Below, piece by piece: positions 1 to 9,418 of a DNA stretch of 64,000 nucleotides. A model generated the notes under the pieces. The model was not told the DNA's origin. It did no database searches and saw only the letters and a program-made list of their open reading frames with translations. Position 1 is the stretch's first letter; every line of letters starts with the position of its first letter. Position numbers and translations under genes: made by a program. Origin of the DNA: Scytolyngbya sp. HA4215-MV1 (lineage in GTDB: Bacteria; Cyanobacteriota; Cyanobacteriia; Leptolyngbyales; Leptolyngbyaceae); assembly GCA_019359045.1 (NCBI GenBank), contig JAHHIA010000001.1, positions 310,001-374,000 of the forward strand, given 5' to 3'.

Positions 1-2
1 CC

Positions 3-959
3 AAGCCTGTTTCACCCTTAAAAACAACCCCAAAAACCTCTGCAATTGCTACTCAGGTTTCTCCAGAAAGCGATGCGATTACCATTCCCGTGCCCCCACC
101 TGACAACCAGCTTGTACAGACTCTCCCCGTCCAATCGGCATCCACGATCGCCCCATCGGTCGCAAACGGAGGACAAACTGAGCAAGACGATCGGGCTACT
201 GAAATTGCAGTGCGTAAACGCGATTTAGAACGGAAGCTGGCTGAAATTGTGGCACGTGACCGACAACAGCAAGCTGCGACGATTCAAAAAAAACTTACCG
301 TCTCTGCGCTCAAGTTTGCCGAATCGGGACAGTTTCAGCGAGCCAAGGCAATTGCTCGCGATACCAACCTGAAACCCGCTACCCAAGCAACTCTGCTTGC
401 CAAAATTAATGGATTGGAGCGTCAACAGGTTGCAGCTGCTGGAACTTCAGGTACGGTGACGCCCCTCAGTATCAATTCGCTAAATACGCTGCCTTACGAT
501 GTCGAAGTGTTGGCAATCTTACGGGCGATCGTCGTACGAGAAAGTAGCGGTAACTATCGTGCAGTCAATCCTCATTCGGGCGCTTTAGGGCTGGCGCAAA
601 TTATGCCTGCCAATCTGCGTTCCTGGAGCCGTGAAGCACTGGGGCGAGAGGTCTCCCGTTCCGAGTTCCTGAACAGTCCTATGCTTCAGATCCAGATCAT
701 TGCTTTTCGCCTCAACAAGTACTGGCAATCTGCCCTGGCATCTAGCGATGGCAATGAAGCGATCGCCGTTCGCAAGGTTGCGAGTCTTTGGTATAGCGGC
801 AAAGCAAACTTGTTCAATTCCTATACTCCGCAGTTTTACCGGGGCTATCGCTATCCCTCGATCGCAGAATACACCTTGAAAGTATTAGAGCGGTATCTAC
901 AAGAAAAGCAGAGCATTGTAGCAGCGAATTATGGCAATGAGACGGGAGGACAGTGGTAA
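3..959 (+). CDS. Lytic transglycosylase, SLT domain (5' end outside window)
   Basis: The C-terminal half has the soluble lytic transglycosylase signature. The catalytic glutamate sits in RESSGNY (codon near 540), followed by GALGLAQIMP and a tyrosine-containing helix near the C-terminus (YRYPSIAEY). Such enzymes cleave peptidoglycan glycan strands in the periplasm, leaving 1,6-anhydro ends. The N-terminal part is Gln/Arg-rich and probably helical, a linker before the SLT domain. A GTG at 90 could serve as start, but the frame stays open to the left edge with a proline/threonine-rich coding-like stretch. I therefore treat the gene as truncated by the window, with its signal peptide missing. 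The gene is convergent with the TpsB gene, with only about 47 bases between the stops. Confidence 0.85.
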   Translation, partial: KPVSPLKTTPKTSAIATQVSPESDAITIPVPPPDNQLVQTLPVQSASTIAPSVANGGQTEQDDRATEIAVRKRDLERKLAEIVARDRQQQAATIQKKLTVSALKFAESGQFQRAKAIARDTNLKPATQATLLAKINGLERQQVAAAGTSGTVTPLSINSLNTLPYDVEVLAILRAIVVRESSGNYRAVNPHSGALGLAQIMPANLRSWSREALGREVSRSEFLNSPMLQIQIIAFRLNKYWQSALASSDGNEAIAVRKVASLWYSGKANLFNSYTPQFYRGYRYPSIAEYTLKVLERYLQEKQSIVAANYGNETGGQW

Positions 960-1006
960 GTCAGTAAGTGGGTGGTTCAGGAAGTAGGGGCAAAAATTCT
1001 GGTTAA

Positions 1007-2821
1007 TCAAAAAGGGCGTAAACGAATGGAGAAGACAATGCCGTTGTCTTGTAGGGTATCGCCTTGATCTTTGATTTTGTTGAGTGGAATGCCCCAGTCC
1101 AATTGAGCAGAGAAGTAAGGAGTAATATCCCAGTGCAGCCCTAACCCAAGACTGAGTAAGGTTGTGGGGTTAGGGAGACTCAGGCTTTTATCATTATTCC
1201 AAACGGTGCCAATGTCAAAAAAAGGTGCAAGTTGCAGCACTCCTAGCCGATCGTCTCGCATGATGGGCACCCGCAATTCTAGGGAGCCGACGATGCCATT
1301 GTCGGCAACGCGCTGATTTTGACGATAGCCGCGGACTGTATCGATGCCGCCGACGCTAAATTGCTCTAAGGGAAGCAGCGAATCTCCCGTCAGTTGAGTA
1401 GTGACGCGGGCGATTCCAATCACATCGCCCAAAGCCTGCACCCATTGAAACTGACCCACCCAACTGAAAAAACGTCCGTCAGGGGCGTCGTCGTTGATAG
1501 TTGCACCGAAGGCATCCAATCCCAGGCTAAACTGAGATCGAGCGGCTAGGACTCGACGGGGAGTACGATCAATCCAATCTTGACTGAACCGCAACACCGA
1601 TACCTTAGACTCACCATCCTGGGGACCCAGCGAGAACGAAAACGGAATATCGTCAAACAAAAACGTGCGACTGCGCCGGAAATCTAAAGAGAGGTCTAAA
1701 GCAAACTCATTCGTGGGCGTGCGATGCAGAGGCTGACGAAAGTCTACAGAAAAAGCACGAGTTTTGCCGCGAATATCTAAAACTGAGAAAGGATCTTCAA
1801 TAATCTTGCTTTTGCTGTCTTGATAGCGCAAGGTGAGTGTACCGTCCCGTGCGTTGAGTGGCACCGCGTAGCGAAAGTCGTAGCTATCCACCCCTTCCGT
1901 AAAGCCAATTTCGGCACTGAAGCGATCGCCCAATCCCAGCAAATTGGTATACTCCACAGTGCCAGATTCACGTACCGATCCCACACTGGGCGCATCTTCG
2001 TTTGCCAATTGCAAGCTCACGCTCAAGGGAGGTGCCTCTTTCAACCTTAAGCTCAAGACACTGCGTCCGGGGCTGGTGCCTGCTTTCAGTTCTGCATCTA
2101 CGCGAACCAATAAAGGATCGCGTTGCAGCAGTTGCAGCGCTGCTTCCAACCGCCGCAGATTTAGAGGAGGGGATGCTGCCAGAGCAATGCGATCACGCAC
2201 ATAAGGCGCTTTCAGATGAGTCAATCCCTGAATTTCGACCTTTTCTAGCTCACCTTCGACTGCCTGGATTTCGATAATGCCATCGGCGACATCTTGAGGC
2301 GGTAAGAACGCACCAGAGGTGGCATAACCTTTTTCAATATACAAATTGGTGATTGCCGTGCGGATCTGTAACAGTTCCTCGAAAGTCAGAGAGCGTCCAA
2401 TAAAGAAAGCAGTTGCCTGATCAATTTCTGCCTGTGAGAGCACCGTATTGCCCCGCACGATGATCTGGCGTACCTGGACTCTGGCTTCGGTGTCAGCGGG
2501 AGATTGCGAAGGGGGTGGAACCTGGGGATTAAGGAGAGGAGCTTGGGGGGACGGGAGGGTTTGAGGCAAAGGCTCGATATCTGGGCGCTTGGGCAGCAAT
2601 GGATCAGACGAAGAGCCAGGGGGTGGCAGGGTTTGAGCCAGTTTTTCTTCAGCAGAGATTCCCTGGTCTGGCTGATCCAGCAATGCCTCGGGTACAGGAA
2701 TCTGAGAGAATGGGAATGGTGGCTGCTGGGGTTGAGAAGGCGCTGCTGCCCAATTGACAGGGCAGCAACTGAGATACAAAAATCCAGCACCGGCAGCTAG
2801 GAGATTCAGGTTCATCCGCAT
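1007..2821 (-). CDS. ShlB/FhaC/HecB-type two-partner secretion transporter (TpsB)
   Basis: This 604-residue outer-membrane protein has a signal peptide (hydrophobic residues about 5-26), a proline-rich linker to about residue 110, a POTRA region (about 112-200, with VRGNTVLSQAEI and the G-Y-x-T-S-G turn), and a C-terminal 16-strand Omp85-type barrel. The lid-lock motif VRGYRQN near residue 495 is clear. TpsB proteins export one cognate large beta-helical TpsA protein. No TpsA (haemagglutination N-terminal domain) lies in the window. It is divergent from the TPR-CHAT gene, across a 414-bp gap that probably holds both promoters. In cyanobacteria TpsB, TpsA and CHAT proteins are often neighbours (family knowledge). 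Confidence 0.9.
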   Translation of the reverse strand: MRMNLNLLAAGAGFLYLSCCPVNWAAAPSQPQQPPFPFSQIPVPEALLDQPDQGISAEEKLAQTLPPPGSSSDPLLPKRPDIEPLPQTLPSPQAPLLNPQVPPPSQSPADTEARVQVRQIIVRGNTVLSQAEIDQATAFFIGRSLTFEELLQIRTAITNLYIEKGYATSGAFLPPQDVADGIIEIQAVEGELEKVEIQGLTHLKAPYVRDRIALAASPPLNLRRLEAALQLLQRDPLLVRVDAELKAGTSPGRSVLSLRLKEAPPLSVSLQLANEDAPSVGSVRESGTVEYTNLLGLGDRFSAEIGFTEGVDSYDFRYAVPLNARDGTLTLRYQDSKSKIIEDPFSVLDIRGKTRAFSVDFRQPLHRTPTNEFALDLSLDFRRSRTFLFDDIPFSFSLGPQDGESKVSVLRFSQDWIDRTPRRVLAARSQFSLGLDAFGATINDDAPDGRFFSWVGQFQWVQALGDVIGIARVTTQLTGDSLLPLEQFSVGGIDTVRGYRQNQRVADNGIVGSLELRVPIMRDDRLGVLQLAPFFDIGTVWNNDKSLSLPNPTTLLSLGLGLHWDITPYFSAQLDWGIPLNKIKDQGDTLQDNGIVFSIRLRPF

Positions 2822-3235
2822 ATCAACGCTTGAACTGGCAACTCTAAATCACACCCTGGCAGAAAAAATCACCCCTTCATCGAAAAGACTATTCTATTCA
2901 GTTCCGGGTATCAGTTCTGCAAGAATCCTCCGCAAATACACGGGATTCCCGATTCTACCTTCCTTGGTATTGTCTATTTGTAAGGAAGTGTGGACTGTTT
3001 GTCAGGAATATCCCTTGAGAGCAACGCTGGCGACGAATTCACCAGTATTGCTCCCTTATACTTTGCTTCTATAACTTCTAGAATCTTCTTAGTAAAGCAT
3101 TAATATACCAGTCACTTTTCACCTGCGAGATGATGTAACAAAATAATTCTGAATTTTTATCTCAAGATTCACAAACGAAATCACTTTTTTCTGGCGTCTC
3201 AGTGTATATCGTGTTTATCAGGTGCATCTGCTGTC
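2822..3235. promoter_or_regulatory. Divergent intergenic region, TpsB / TPR-CHAT
   Basis: These 414 bases separate two divergent genes, so they must carry both promoters. The part from about 3060 to 3190 is AT-rich, with a TTCTAGAA palindrome near 3076. I see no convincing -10/-35 pair, no repeat and no small gene. One open frame crosses the region but has no coding character. Confidence 0.45.
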
Positions 3236-6031
3236 TTGGTGAGAAAGCAGCGTTCAAGGTTAACTAGCATGTGGGGAATGACCCGGACTCTTCAGATACT
3301 TCGGCTCGGCAGGCGGCTTTCCCGCCTCAGTCTTTTGTTTGTGATGGCATTGCTGTTTTGTTTGGCAATCCATGCCATGCCGATCGCCCTACCGGGAGCG
3401 ATCGCTCAGTCTGCCCCATCCCAGTCGTCGTCGCCATCGCAACAAGTCCAGCAAGGAATCGAGCAATACCAGGTTGGGCAGTTTGAGTCTGCGATCAAGC
3501 TCTGGCAAGAAGCGCTTTCTCAACCCTTGAGTCCACAGGATCGGGCGATCGTCTATACCAACCTGGCTCAGGCATATCGACAGGTGGGAAAGTTGGATCA
3601 GACCATTTTCTCCTGGGATCAGGCGATCCAGATTTATCAGACTGAAAAAACAAGCGACAGCCAGGTTCAACGGATCAAAGCGCTGATTGAACAGGCGCAG
3701 GTGTACAGTGACTTGGGACAACACCAACGCGCGATCGAGCAGCTCCAGACCACGCTTGGGCTTGCCCGCAAAATTTCCGATCGTTCTTTAGAAACCGCAA
3801 CCCAAGGGAGCTTAGGTAACGCTTATTGGGCAGCCGGTGAATATGACGATGCGCTGCAAGCACAACGCGAGAGTCTCAACCTTGCCCGCGAACTCAATGC
3901 TCCGATTGACATCAGCACTGCATTGAATAACCTGGGCAATGCTTACGCCAGTCGTGCCGAACGCTATGCTTATCAGGCAGAATCTGCCCGCCTAGAAGGA
4001 GACTCCGCTACAGCAAGTCAATTAGCGCAACGGCTGGCTGCGGATGTCCGCTCGGCGCAGTATGCCTACCAGCAAAGTGTTGAGGTCAGTCGCTCGATCG
4101 GTGGGTTAGCCGAAATCAGAGCTTTACTCAACCAAAATCGGCTGCTCGCAAAACTGATTGCTCAAAATACGGCACCTGATGATGCCCCCAACACCATTAT
4201 TCAAAATCGGCTAAAAATGCAAACTTTGCTCAAAGCCGAACCCGATTCTCAAGATAAAGCCTATCTTTTGATTGGCTTAGCCAATAGTCTGCTCCAAGAG
4301 GGAACGCGTCAGCGTGAGCTTCCACAAATCGCTTCACTGTTACAAACGGCTTTGCAAGTTGCCCAAAAAAACGCAGACAAGCGCACCGAGTCATTTGCGC
4401 TGGGGGGTTTAGGGCAAGTATATGAACTCCAAGCTGATTATGAAACTGCTCTGAAGCTGACTCGTCAGGCGCAGTTTGCCGCACAGCAGGTGAATGCTGC
4501 AGACAGCCTCTATCGCTGGCAGTGGCAAATTGGACGCCTACTCGGCGCTAAGGGCGACATCCAACCTGCGATCGCCGCCTACGAACAAGCGATCGCCACT
4601 CTGCAAACCCTCCGCAGCGACATTATCACGGCGAACCAGGACTTGCAATTTGACTTCCGCGATTCTGTCGAACCCGTCTATCGTCAAATGATCGGTCTCC
4701 TGCTCGACCATCAAGAAGTAGCCCTTAGTTCGCAATCCGCAAGCAGCCTCGTTGCGAATTCCAACCTCACAACCCAAAACCCAAAACCCAAAACCCTATC
4801 GCCTGCCCCTTTTTACTCCTCTCTCTTCTCCCTTTCCACCTCTGCATCCCCGCATCCCCTTATCTCTGCATCGCCTCTCCCCACCAACACCATCAGCCGC
4901 GCCTTATCAATTCTGGAATTGCTGAAGCTGGCAGAACTGCGGAACTTTTTTGGGGATGATTGTGTTCAGGTTGCCCAAGCGATCGTTGATCAAGAACGAT
5001 CAACTGTCAGCAAAAATGCCCTGGAAGTTGCTGATCCAGAAGCAGCCGTGATTTATTCGGTAGTGTTGGGTGATCGCACTGCCCTGTTGTTGCGTTTGCC
5101 CGATGGCAGCTTCAAAAGCTATCGAATTGAGCGTACCGCCGAGCAACTAGAAAAAGAAGTCAACACTTTACGAGACAAACTAGAACGTCGGGCAACCGAT
5201 GAGTATTTCGTCTACGCCCAACGTCTCTACCAGTTGCTGATAACCCCGATGGAAGCAGATCTGGCATCGGCGAAACCGAGAACGCTGGTGTTTGTCAATG
5301 ATGGAGTATTGCGGAAGGTGCCCATGGCTGCCCTGTATGATGGCAGCCAGTTTTTGATTCAGAAATATCCGATCGCGACGACTCCCAGCCTCAGCCTTAC
5401 CACGCGTCAACCCTTCGATCGCCACAACCTTAATGCTCTGATCTTAGGCTTAACCGTGGCGCAACCTCCCTTCTCTGCCTTAACCAACGTTGCCACTGAA
5501 GCCAAAGCGGTTCAACAAATCTTAGGAGGCACTCAGCTACTGGATACCGCATTCACCCTGGAAGACGTGCGATCGTACATTCAAAAGAGCACGTATCCTA
5601 TTGTGCATATGGCAACGCATGGAAAATTTGGAGCGGATGCCACTAGCACCTTTTTGTTAGGCTACCAATCCCGCATTACGATTAAACAACTGGATACGGT
5701 ACTCCGTGCCCGCCAGACCTTACAACCCGTTGAATTGTTAACCCTGAGTGCTTGCCAAACTGCTGCTGGAGACAACCGTTCTGCCTTGGGCATTGCTGGT
5801 GTCGCCGTTCGAGCCGGGGTCAAAAGTGCGGTAGCAACGCTGTGGTTCATCAACGACCAGGCAACGGTGCCTCTAATCAAGGAATTCTATACTCAGCTAC
5901 GCCAACCTGGGGTAACCAAGGCGGAAGCCCTACAACGTGCACAGATTAAGCTGATTCAAGACGAAGAATATCTGGAGTACAACCATCCAGCGGTGTGGTC
6001 TCCCTTTGTCTTAATTGGGAACTGGTTATAA
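3236..6031 (+). CDS. Secreted TPR-CHAT protein (caspase-like peptidase domain)
   Basis: The protein has 931 residues from a TTG at 3236. An ATG at 3269 fits a signal peptide better: R-R-L-S-R-L followed by a hydrophobic stretch ending near AIAQSAP. Residues about 75-470 are tetratricopeptide repeats. Residues about 590-931 are a CHAT domain with the catalytic dyad: His near 795 in HMATHGKFG and Cys near 840 in LSACQTAAGD. The ending AVWSPFVLIGNW is typical of CHAT proteins. CHAT domains are caspase-fold cysteine peptidases or scaffolds. Residues about 508-550 are encoded by pyrimidine-rich DNA that looks like this genome's intergenic filler, an in-frame invasion between the TPR and CHAT parts. 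The partner or substrate is unknown; the divergent TpsB gene suggests a cell-envelope role. Confidence 0.88.
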   Translation: MVRKQRSRLTSMWGMTRTLQILRLGRRLSRLSLLFVMALLFCLAIHAMPIALPGAIAQSAPSQSSSPSQQVQQGIEQYQVGQFESAIKLWQEALSQPLSPQDRAIVYTNLAQAYRQVGKLDQTIFSWDQAIQIYQTEKTSDSQVQRIKALIEQAQVYSDLGQHQRAIEQLQTTLGLARKISDRSLETATQGSLGNAYWAAGEYDDALQAQRESLNLARELNAPIDISTALNNLGNAYASRAERYAYQAESARLEGDSATASQLAQRLAADVRSAQYAYQQSVEVSRSIGGLAEIRALLNQNRLLAKLIAQNTAPDDAPNTIIQNRLKMQTLLKAEPDSQDKAYLLIGLANSLLQEGTRQRELPQIASLLQTALQVAQKNADKRTESFALGGLGQVYELQADYETALKLTRQAQFAAQQVNAADSLYRWQWQIGRLLGAKGDIQPAIAAYEQAIATLQTLRSDIITANQDLQFDFRDSVEPVYRQMIGLLLDHQEVALSSQSASSLVANSNLTTQNPKPKTLSPAPFYSSLFSLSTSASPHPLISASPLPTNTISRALSILELLKLAELRNFFGDDCVQVAQAIVDQERSTVSKNALEVADPEAAVIYSVVLGDRTALLLRLPDGSFKSYRIERTAEQLEKEVNTLRDKLERRATDEYFVYAQRLYQLLITPMEADLASAKPRTLVFVNDGVLRKVPMAALYDGSQFLIQKYPIATTPSLSLTTRQPFDRHNLNALILGLTVAQPPFSALTNVATEAKAVQQILGGTQLLDTAFTLEDVRSYIQKSTYPIVHMATHGKFGADATSTFLLGYQSRITIKQLDTVLRARQTLQPVELLTLSACQTAAGDNRSALGIAGVAVRAGVKSAVATLWFINDQATVPLIKEFYTQLRQPGVTKAEALQRAQIKLIQDEEYLEYNHPAVWSPFVLIGNWL

Positions 6032-6056
6032 AAAAGGCAGCAGAGAGAACAAGAAA

Positions 6057-6094
6057 AGTGTGGGATGACGAGAAAATGGTCGTCATCCCACGCT
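6057..6094. terminator. Bidirectional terminator between CHAT and rpaA
   Basis: A 15-bp stem (one G-U pair) has an 8-base loop and an arm core of GTGGGATGACGA. It is flanked by a pyrimidine-rich T tail on the plus strand (TCCTTTTCT) and by an A-rich run on the other side (AACAAGAAAA, read as T on the minus strand). It sits between two convergent genes, so it can serve both. Confidence 0.75.
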
Positions 6095-6121
6095 TCCTTT
6101 TCTCATGCACCAGAATTTGAA

Positions 6122-6874
6122 CTATCCAGCAACTGAGTCACTACTGACGCCTTCCTGCTCAACACTGGGCAGTTCCAAACAATAGCCAGCACCGTAGACT
6201 GTTTTAATATAACGGGGATGGCGAGGATCAGGTTCGAGCTTGGTTCGCAGATGCCGGACGTGGACTCGAATCGTTTCAATATCATCGTCCGGGTCATAGC
6301 CCCAAACTTCTTTGAGAATTTCACTAGGAGAGACTGTTTGCCCATGACGTTGGAGCAAGCAGTGCAGAAGCTCAAACTCAAGATGAGTGAGCTTAACAGT
6401 CTCCTCAAACCAGATTGCCTCAAACCGCTCTGGAACTAAGGTCAAGGGACCGTAATTCAGGATTTCGCTGTGTTTGGCTGCCTGAGGAATCCGATCGGTG
6501 CGTCGCAAAAGTGCCCGAATGCGGGCAAGCATTTCTTCAACCTCAAACGGTTTTGTCAGATAGTCATCCGCTCCAGCATTAAACCCTTCAACTTTATCTT
6601 GTGTTTGACCCAAAGCCGTCAACATCAGAACGGGGATGTCAGCCGTACGTTCATCCCGGCGGAGACGCTGGCAAACGGTAAATCCGTCAACTTTGGGCAA
6701 CATCAGATCTAGCATGATCAAGTCTGGCTGCAATTGCAAAGCCATCGCTTGACCCTTGATACCGTCAGCCGCTTGGCTGACATCGTATCCTGCCATCTCC
6801 AAGTTGACGGTTACCAACTCTGAGATCGCAGGATCATCGTCTATGACGAGTATGCGAGGCATTACTAACGGCAT
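6122..6874 (-). CDS. rpaA: OmpR/PhoB-family response regulator, RpaA type
   Basis: The receiver domain (about 5-120) has the acidic triad in VIDDD, the phosphoacceptor Asp in [13 protein letters not shown], the T in MLTAL and the K in YLTKPF. The C-terminal winged helix (about 150-240) ends in [11 protein letters not shown]...[11 protein letters not shown]. The receiver phrase [21 protein letters not shown] and the linker [24 protein letters not shown] match, from memory, the RpaA subgroup, the output regulator of the KaiABC clock that also influences phycobilisome energy coupling. RpaB/Ycf27 is the main alternative and fits less well. A second ATG four codons in (6862) is an equally good start. 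No partner kinase gene is adjacent. Confidence 0.82.
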   Translation of the reverse strand: MPLVMPRILVIDDDPAISELVTVNLEMAGYDVSQAADGIKGQAMALQLQPDLIMLDLMLPKVDGFTVCQRLRRDERTADIPVLMLTALGQTQDKVEGFNAGADDYLTKPFEVEEMLARIRALLRRTDRIPQAAKHSEILNYGPLTLVPERFEAIWFEETVKLTHLEFELLHCLLQRHGQTVSPSEILKEVWGYDPDDDIETIRVHVRHLRTKLEPDPRHPRYIKTVYGAGYCLELPSVEQEGVSSDSVAG

Positions 6875-7164
6875 TCACAACAATAGTTCTTTCTCGGTAT
6901 CTAACCAGAAGTGGTCAAAAAATGCAAAGAATCCTGTATAGATTATAAGGAAAGATCCTAAAATCTTTCCAAAAGATTCTAAATCTTATGTTTTTTAAAG
7001 CTAAGCATCGTTTTGTGTTGCAAGACGAGGGATTGAGTAGATAAGCGATAGGTAGCAGGTTTTAGGAGGCAGGAGTAGGAACCAGGAGTTAGAACTGCTC
7101 TCCATGTCTTCTCATCTTCTTTATCGCCCTATCTCCTACACCTTTTCTCCCCTTTGCCCATCCC
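6875..7164. other. rpaA upstream region with filler repeat
   Basis: This is the probable promoter and leader of rpaA (minus strand). Near 6945-6990 lie imperfect repeats of AAAGAT and AAATCTT. The stretch from about 7040 to 7160 is purine- then pyrimidine-rich filler of the kind seen repeatedly between genes here (AGGAGGCAGGAGTAGGAACC, then CTCCTACACC). No small gene was found. Confidence 0.4.
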
Positions 7165-8142
7165 CTAATGCGACCTTCTGATACGATCGATCTCCTGCTG
7201 CAACTCCTCAATTTGTCGGCGCAGGGTATCCGCCTCCCCCGGGGAAGATTGAGAAGTCGGTTTTGCACGAACCTCTACTGAGCCTTCTGCACCAGCACGG
7301 GGGTAGTTGCCCTGACGGATTTGGCGATAGTCTTCAGAATTTGCCCACTCACGCAGATATAAAACCCGCTCAACCTCAAAGGGATGGGTCAGAAAAATGC
7401 CCTCAGAGAGGTTGTTGTAGAGCAAAAACTTGTAGACCTGATTGAGTTGATCCTGATCCAATTCGCGATAGCGTTCTGCCTGGCGGGCAAACTCTTCTAG
7501 ACTCATTTCGTTGGCGTAACGGTTGCTGCCTCCTGATAGATTCATCATGGTTCGCATCGCGAGATTCAGATCATCGGTGACCAGCAATGCAGCGCGATCG
7601 GCGGAGAGTTCAGCTTTGCGGAGCCATTCGTAAAATGCCAGCAGTAATCCGGTGCTCACCAAACTGCTCAACATAAACGTGGCGCTGCTTAGACCCAACG
7701 CCAGACTCATTGCCCACCGAGCCATTTGGTTCAGGGTGGTGTGACCACATTTGATATGCCCCATCTCATGGGCGAGCACTGAGCGCAGTTCAGCCTCGGA
7801 GAGCAAGTCTAATAAACCACTGTTCAAGACAATAGAAGGACGCTCTTGTCCCAGAGCGTAGGCATTGGCAATCGGTGTTTGGGCAACAAATAAATTTGGT
7901 TCAGGATAGATATCCAGATCACGCAAACATTCCCGAAAGATTTGATAGACCGTTGCATATTGACGGGGACCTACCTGGATGGCATTCCCCATGAGATAAA
8001 CAAACTGAGGGCGTTCGTAGAGAAATTCGACGAACTTGCGAGCCACCAGATCAAACCCTGGAATGCTGCGGAGGGCTTGTTCTGCCTGGCGATCGAGGGG
8101 ATGTTTGAAAGCTTCACTGGAGATTCCGGGGTAGCTGGGCAT
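7165..8142 (-). CDS. M48-family zinc metallopeptidase, membrane-bound
   Basis: The zinc motif HEMGH is at residues 125-129. The third ligand is likely the Glu in AELSADRAALL near residue 177. Between them lies a hydrophobic hairpin (about 142-175), as in HtpX/Ste24-like enzymes. Residues about 285-325 are charged and probably form a coiled coil after a Ser/Pro-rich linker. M48 proteins degrade or process membrane and envelope proteins. At 325 residues this is a normal length for cyanobacterial members. It is transcribed alone; the ATG start follows a weak purine stretch. Confidence 0.88.
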   Translation of the reverse strand: MPSYPGISSEAFKHPLDRQAEQALRSIPGFDLVARKFVEFLYERPQFVYLMGNAIQVGPRQYATVYQIFRECLRDLDIYPEPNLFVAQTPIANAYALGQERPSIVLNSGLLDLLSEAELRSVLAHEMGHIKCGHTTLNQMARWAMSLALGLSSATFMLSSLVSTGLLLAFYEWLRKAELSADRAALLVTDDLNLAMRTMMNLSGGSNRYANEMSLEEFARQAERYRELDQDQLNQVYKFLLYNNLSEGIFLTHPFEVERVLYLREWANSEDYRQIRQGNYPRAGAEGSVEVRAKPTSQSSPGEADTLRRQIEELQQEIDRIRRSH

Positions 8143-8601
8143 AAGCGTTTGTGTCTGGCTAGGAGGGACAAGTTTTTAGCACCTTACTTGAACGGTTGAG
8201 ACCGCCTGATGATTGGAGGTTGCCATGCCTTGCAGTCAATTGTCTAGAGCACCACCTCTAGTACTTTGGGGCGTAAGTTAGGTAACTATTTTGAGGAAGT
8301 CAGAAGTCAGGAGTCAGAATGGTAGGCAGATTTCCGCCAAGTTCTACTAGCATCAATCGTAAGTGTCTAGTTCGTTGCAAGATCTCCAAAAAAATTCAAA
8401 TCCTTGGCATTTTGTATCTAATGATCTTGTTGAACTGAATCAAGAGCCTGATAATAAATCCAAGCATCTTGAGCAAAAACCATGACGAGTCTTGGTTGTA
8501 TTCATTACTCCAGGCATTTTTTAATGCTCTGAATGGATTGTCATCAGGTTTCCTCTCCGATGGGTTCTAGTTAAACTTTCTCCTTGGTTGTGTGGCACTT
8601 T
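8143..8601 (+). other. Untranslated region upstream of the glycerophosphodiesterase
   Basis: About 460 bases lie between the divergent M48 and GDPD genes. The left part holds a filler repeat (GAAGTCAGAAGTCAGGAGTCAG near 8295). The right part leads without a gene into the intrinsic terminator at 8602-8639, so it is probably transcribed on the plus strand, as a leader or as an independent small RNA. I could not fold it into a known riboswitch class by eye. Confidence 0.4.
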
Positions 8602-8639
8602 CCCTCTGGTAGTAATACTGGGGGGTTTTTTGTTTTTTT
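8602..8639 (+). terminator. Intrinsic terminator abutting the GDPD start codon (attenuator candidate)
   Basis: A 10-bp stem (CCCTCTGGTA / TACTGGGGGG, including G-U pairs) has a GTAA loop and is followed at once by 14 bases of nearly pure T. The ATG of the next gene begins about 3 bases after the T run. No plus-strand gene lies upstream, so its likely use is premature termination of the leader, or termination of a small RNA. There is no normal Shine-Dalgarno site between the T run and the ATG. Confidence 0.7.
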
Positions 8640-8642
8640 CGT

Positions 8643-9350
8643 ATGTCTAACCCGTTAATTATTGCCCATCGAGGGGTAGCAACTCATGCCCCTGAAAATA
8701 CGATCTCAGCCTTTGCCGCGGCGATCGCACAACAGGCTGACATGATTGAGCTAGATGTAAGAAAAACCAAAGACCAGCGATTGGTTGTGCATCACGATGC
8801 TTATCTTTCAGATCATTTAATTCGAGGGTTAACCTATGGAGAAATTCTCAGTCTAAACCCTCAAATTCCCACCTTAGAGTCAGTTTTGAAAGAAACTGCT
8901 GGCAAAATTTCATTAAACATTGAATTAAAAGAAATTGGCGATGAAAAATCTGTTTTAGAAAACATGCTCAATTATTTTTCTATCAATGATTTCGTTATTA
9001 GCTCTTTCTATTCTGCCGCTATTCAGACAATTCAACAGCAGGATTCTCGGATTAGAACTGGACAGTTATTTAGTGCCAATGATGCGCGTTGGCTGGCTGA
9101 ATGCGTGCTGACTCAACCTCCGTTTTTAACAGAGTCGAACCGGAAAGCCTCACGAGCCTATGGTGATATTTGGGTTCTTCACTGGCAACTCCTGCAATCC
9201 GATATTTGGCAACAGATTAAACTTCAACAACGAGAAATTTGGGTCTGGACCGTGAATGAGCCAGTATTGTTGCGATCTCTTTTGCAAGATGGACATATTC
9301 ATGGCATCATTACCGATCGGGTAGAAGTTGCCCGCGCCTTGAAAGGCTAA
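8643..9350 (+). CDS. Glycerophosphodiester phosphodiesterase
   Basis: This 235-residue GDPD/UgpQ-type TIM barrel starts with LIIAHRG (catalytic His), then HAPENT (metal-binding Glu-Asn), ELDVRKTKD and VVHHDAYL (second catalytic His). It hydrolyses glycerophosphodiesters such as glycerophosphocholine to glycerol-3-phosphate plus an alcohol, a route to recover phosphate and glycerol phosphate. There is no signal peptide, so it is cytoplasmic. The ATG is fixed by the conserved beginning of the fold. The start lies directly behind a terminator hairpin and lacks a usual ribosome site, which suggests regulated expression. Confidence 0.92.
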   Translation: MSNPLIIAHRGVATHAPENTISAFAAAIAQQADMIELDVRKTKDQRLVVHHDAYLSDHLIRGLTYGEILSLNPQIPTLESVLKETAGKISLNIELKEIGDEKSVLENMLNYFSINDFVISSFYSAAIQTIQQQDSRIRTGQLFSANDARWLAECVLTQPPFLTESNRKASRAYGDIWVLHWQLLQSDIWQQIKLQQREIWVWTVNEPVLLRSLLQDGHIHGIITDRVEVARALKG

Positions 9351-9418
9351 CGAACACTTCTCTTTTAGGGCTGGGATAGTGCTAGTCTAACTTCATTTGC
9401 GATTCGTTCTGATTAGCC

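Noticed and set aside
2754-3074. A 106-codon frame between the TpsB and CHAT genes
   Set aside because: Begins antisense to TpsB and continues through AT-rich promoter DNA without coding signs.
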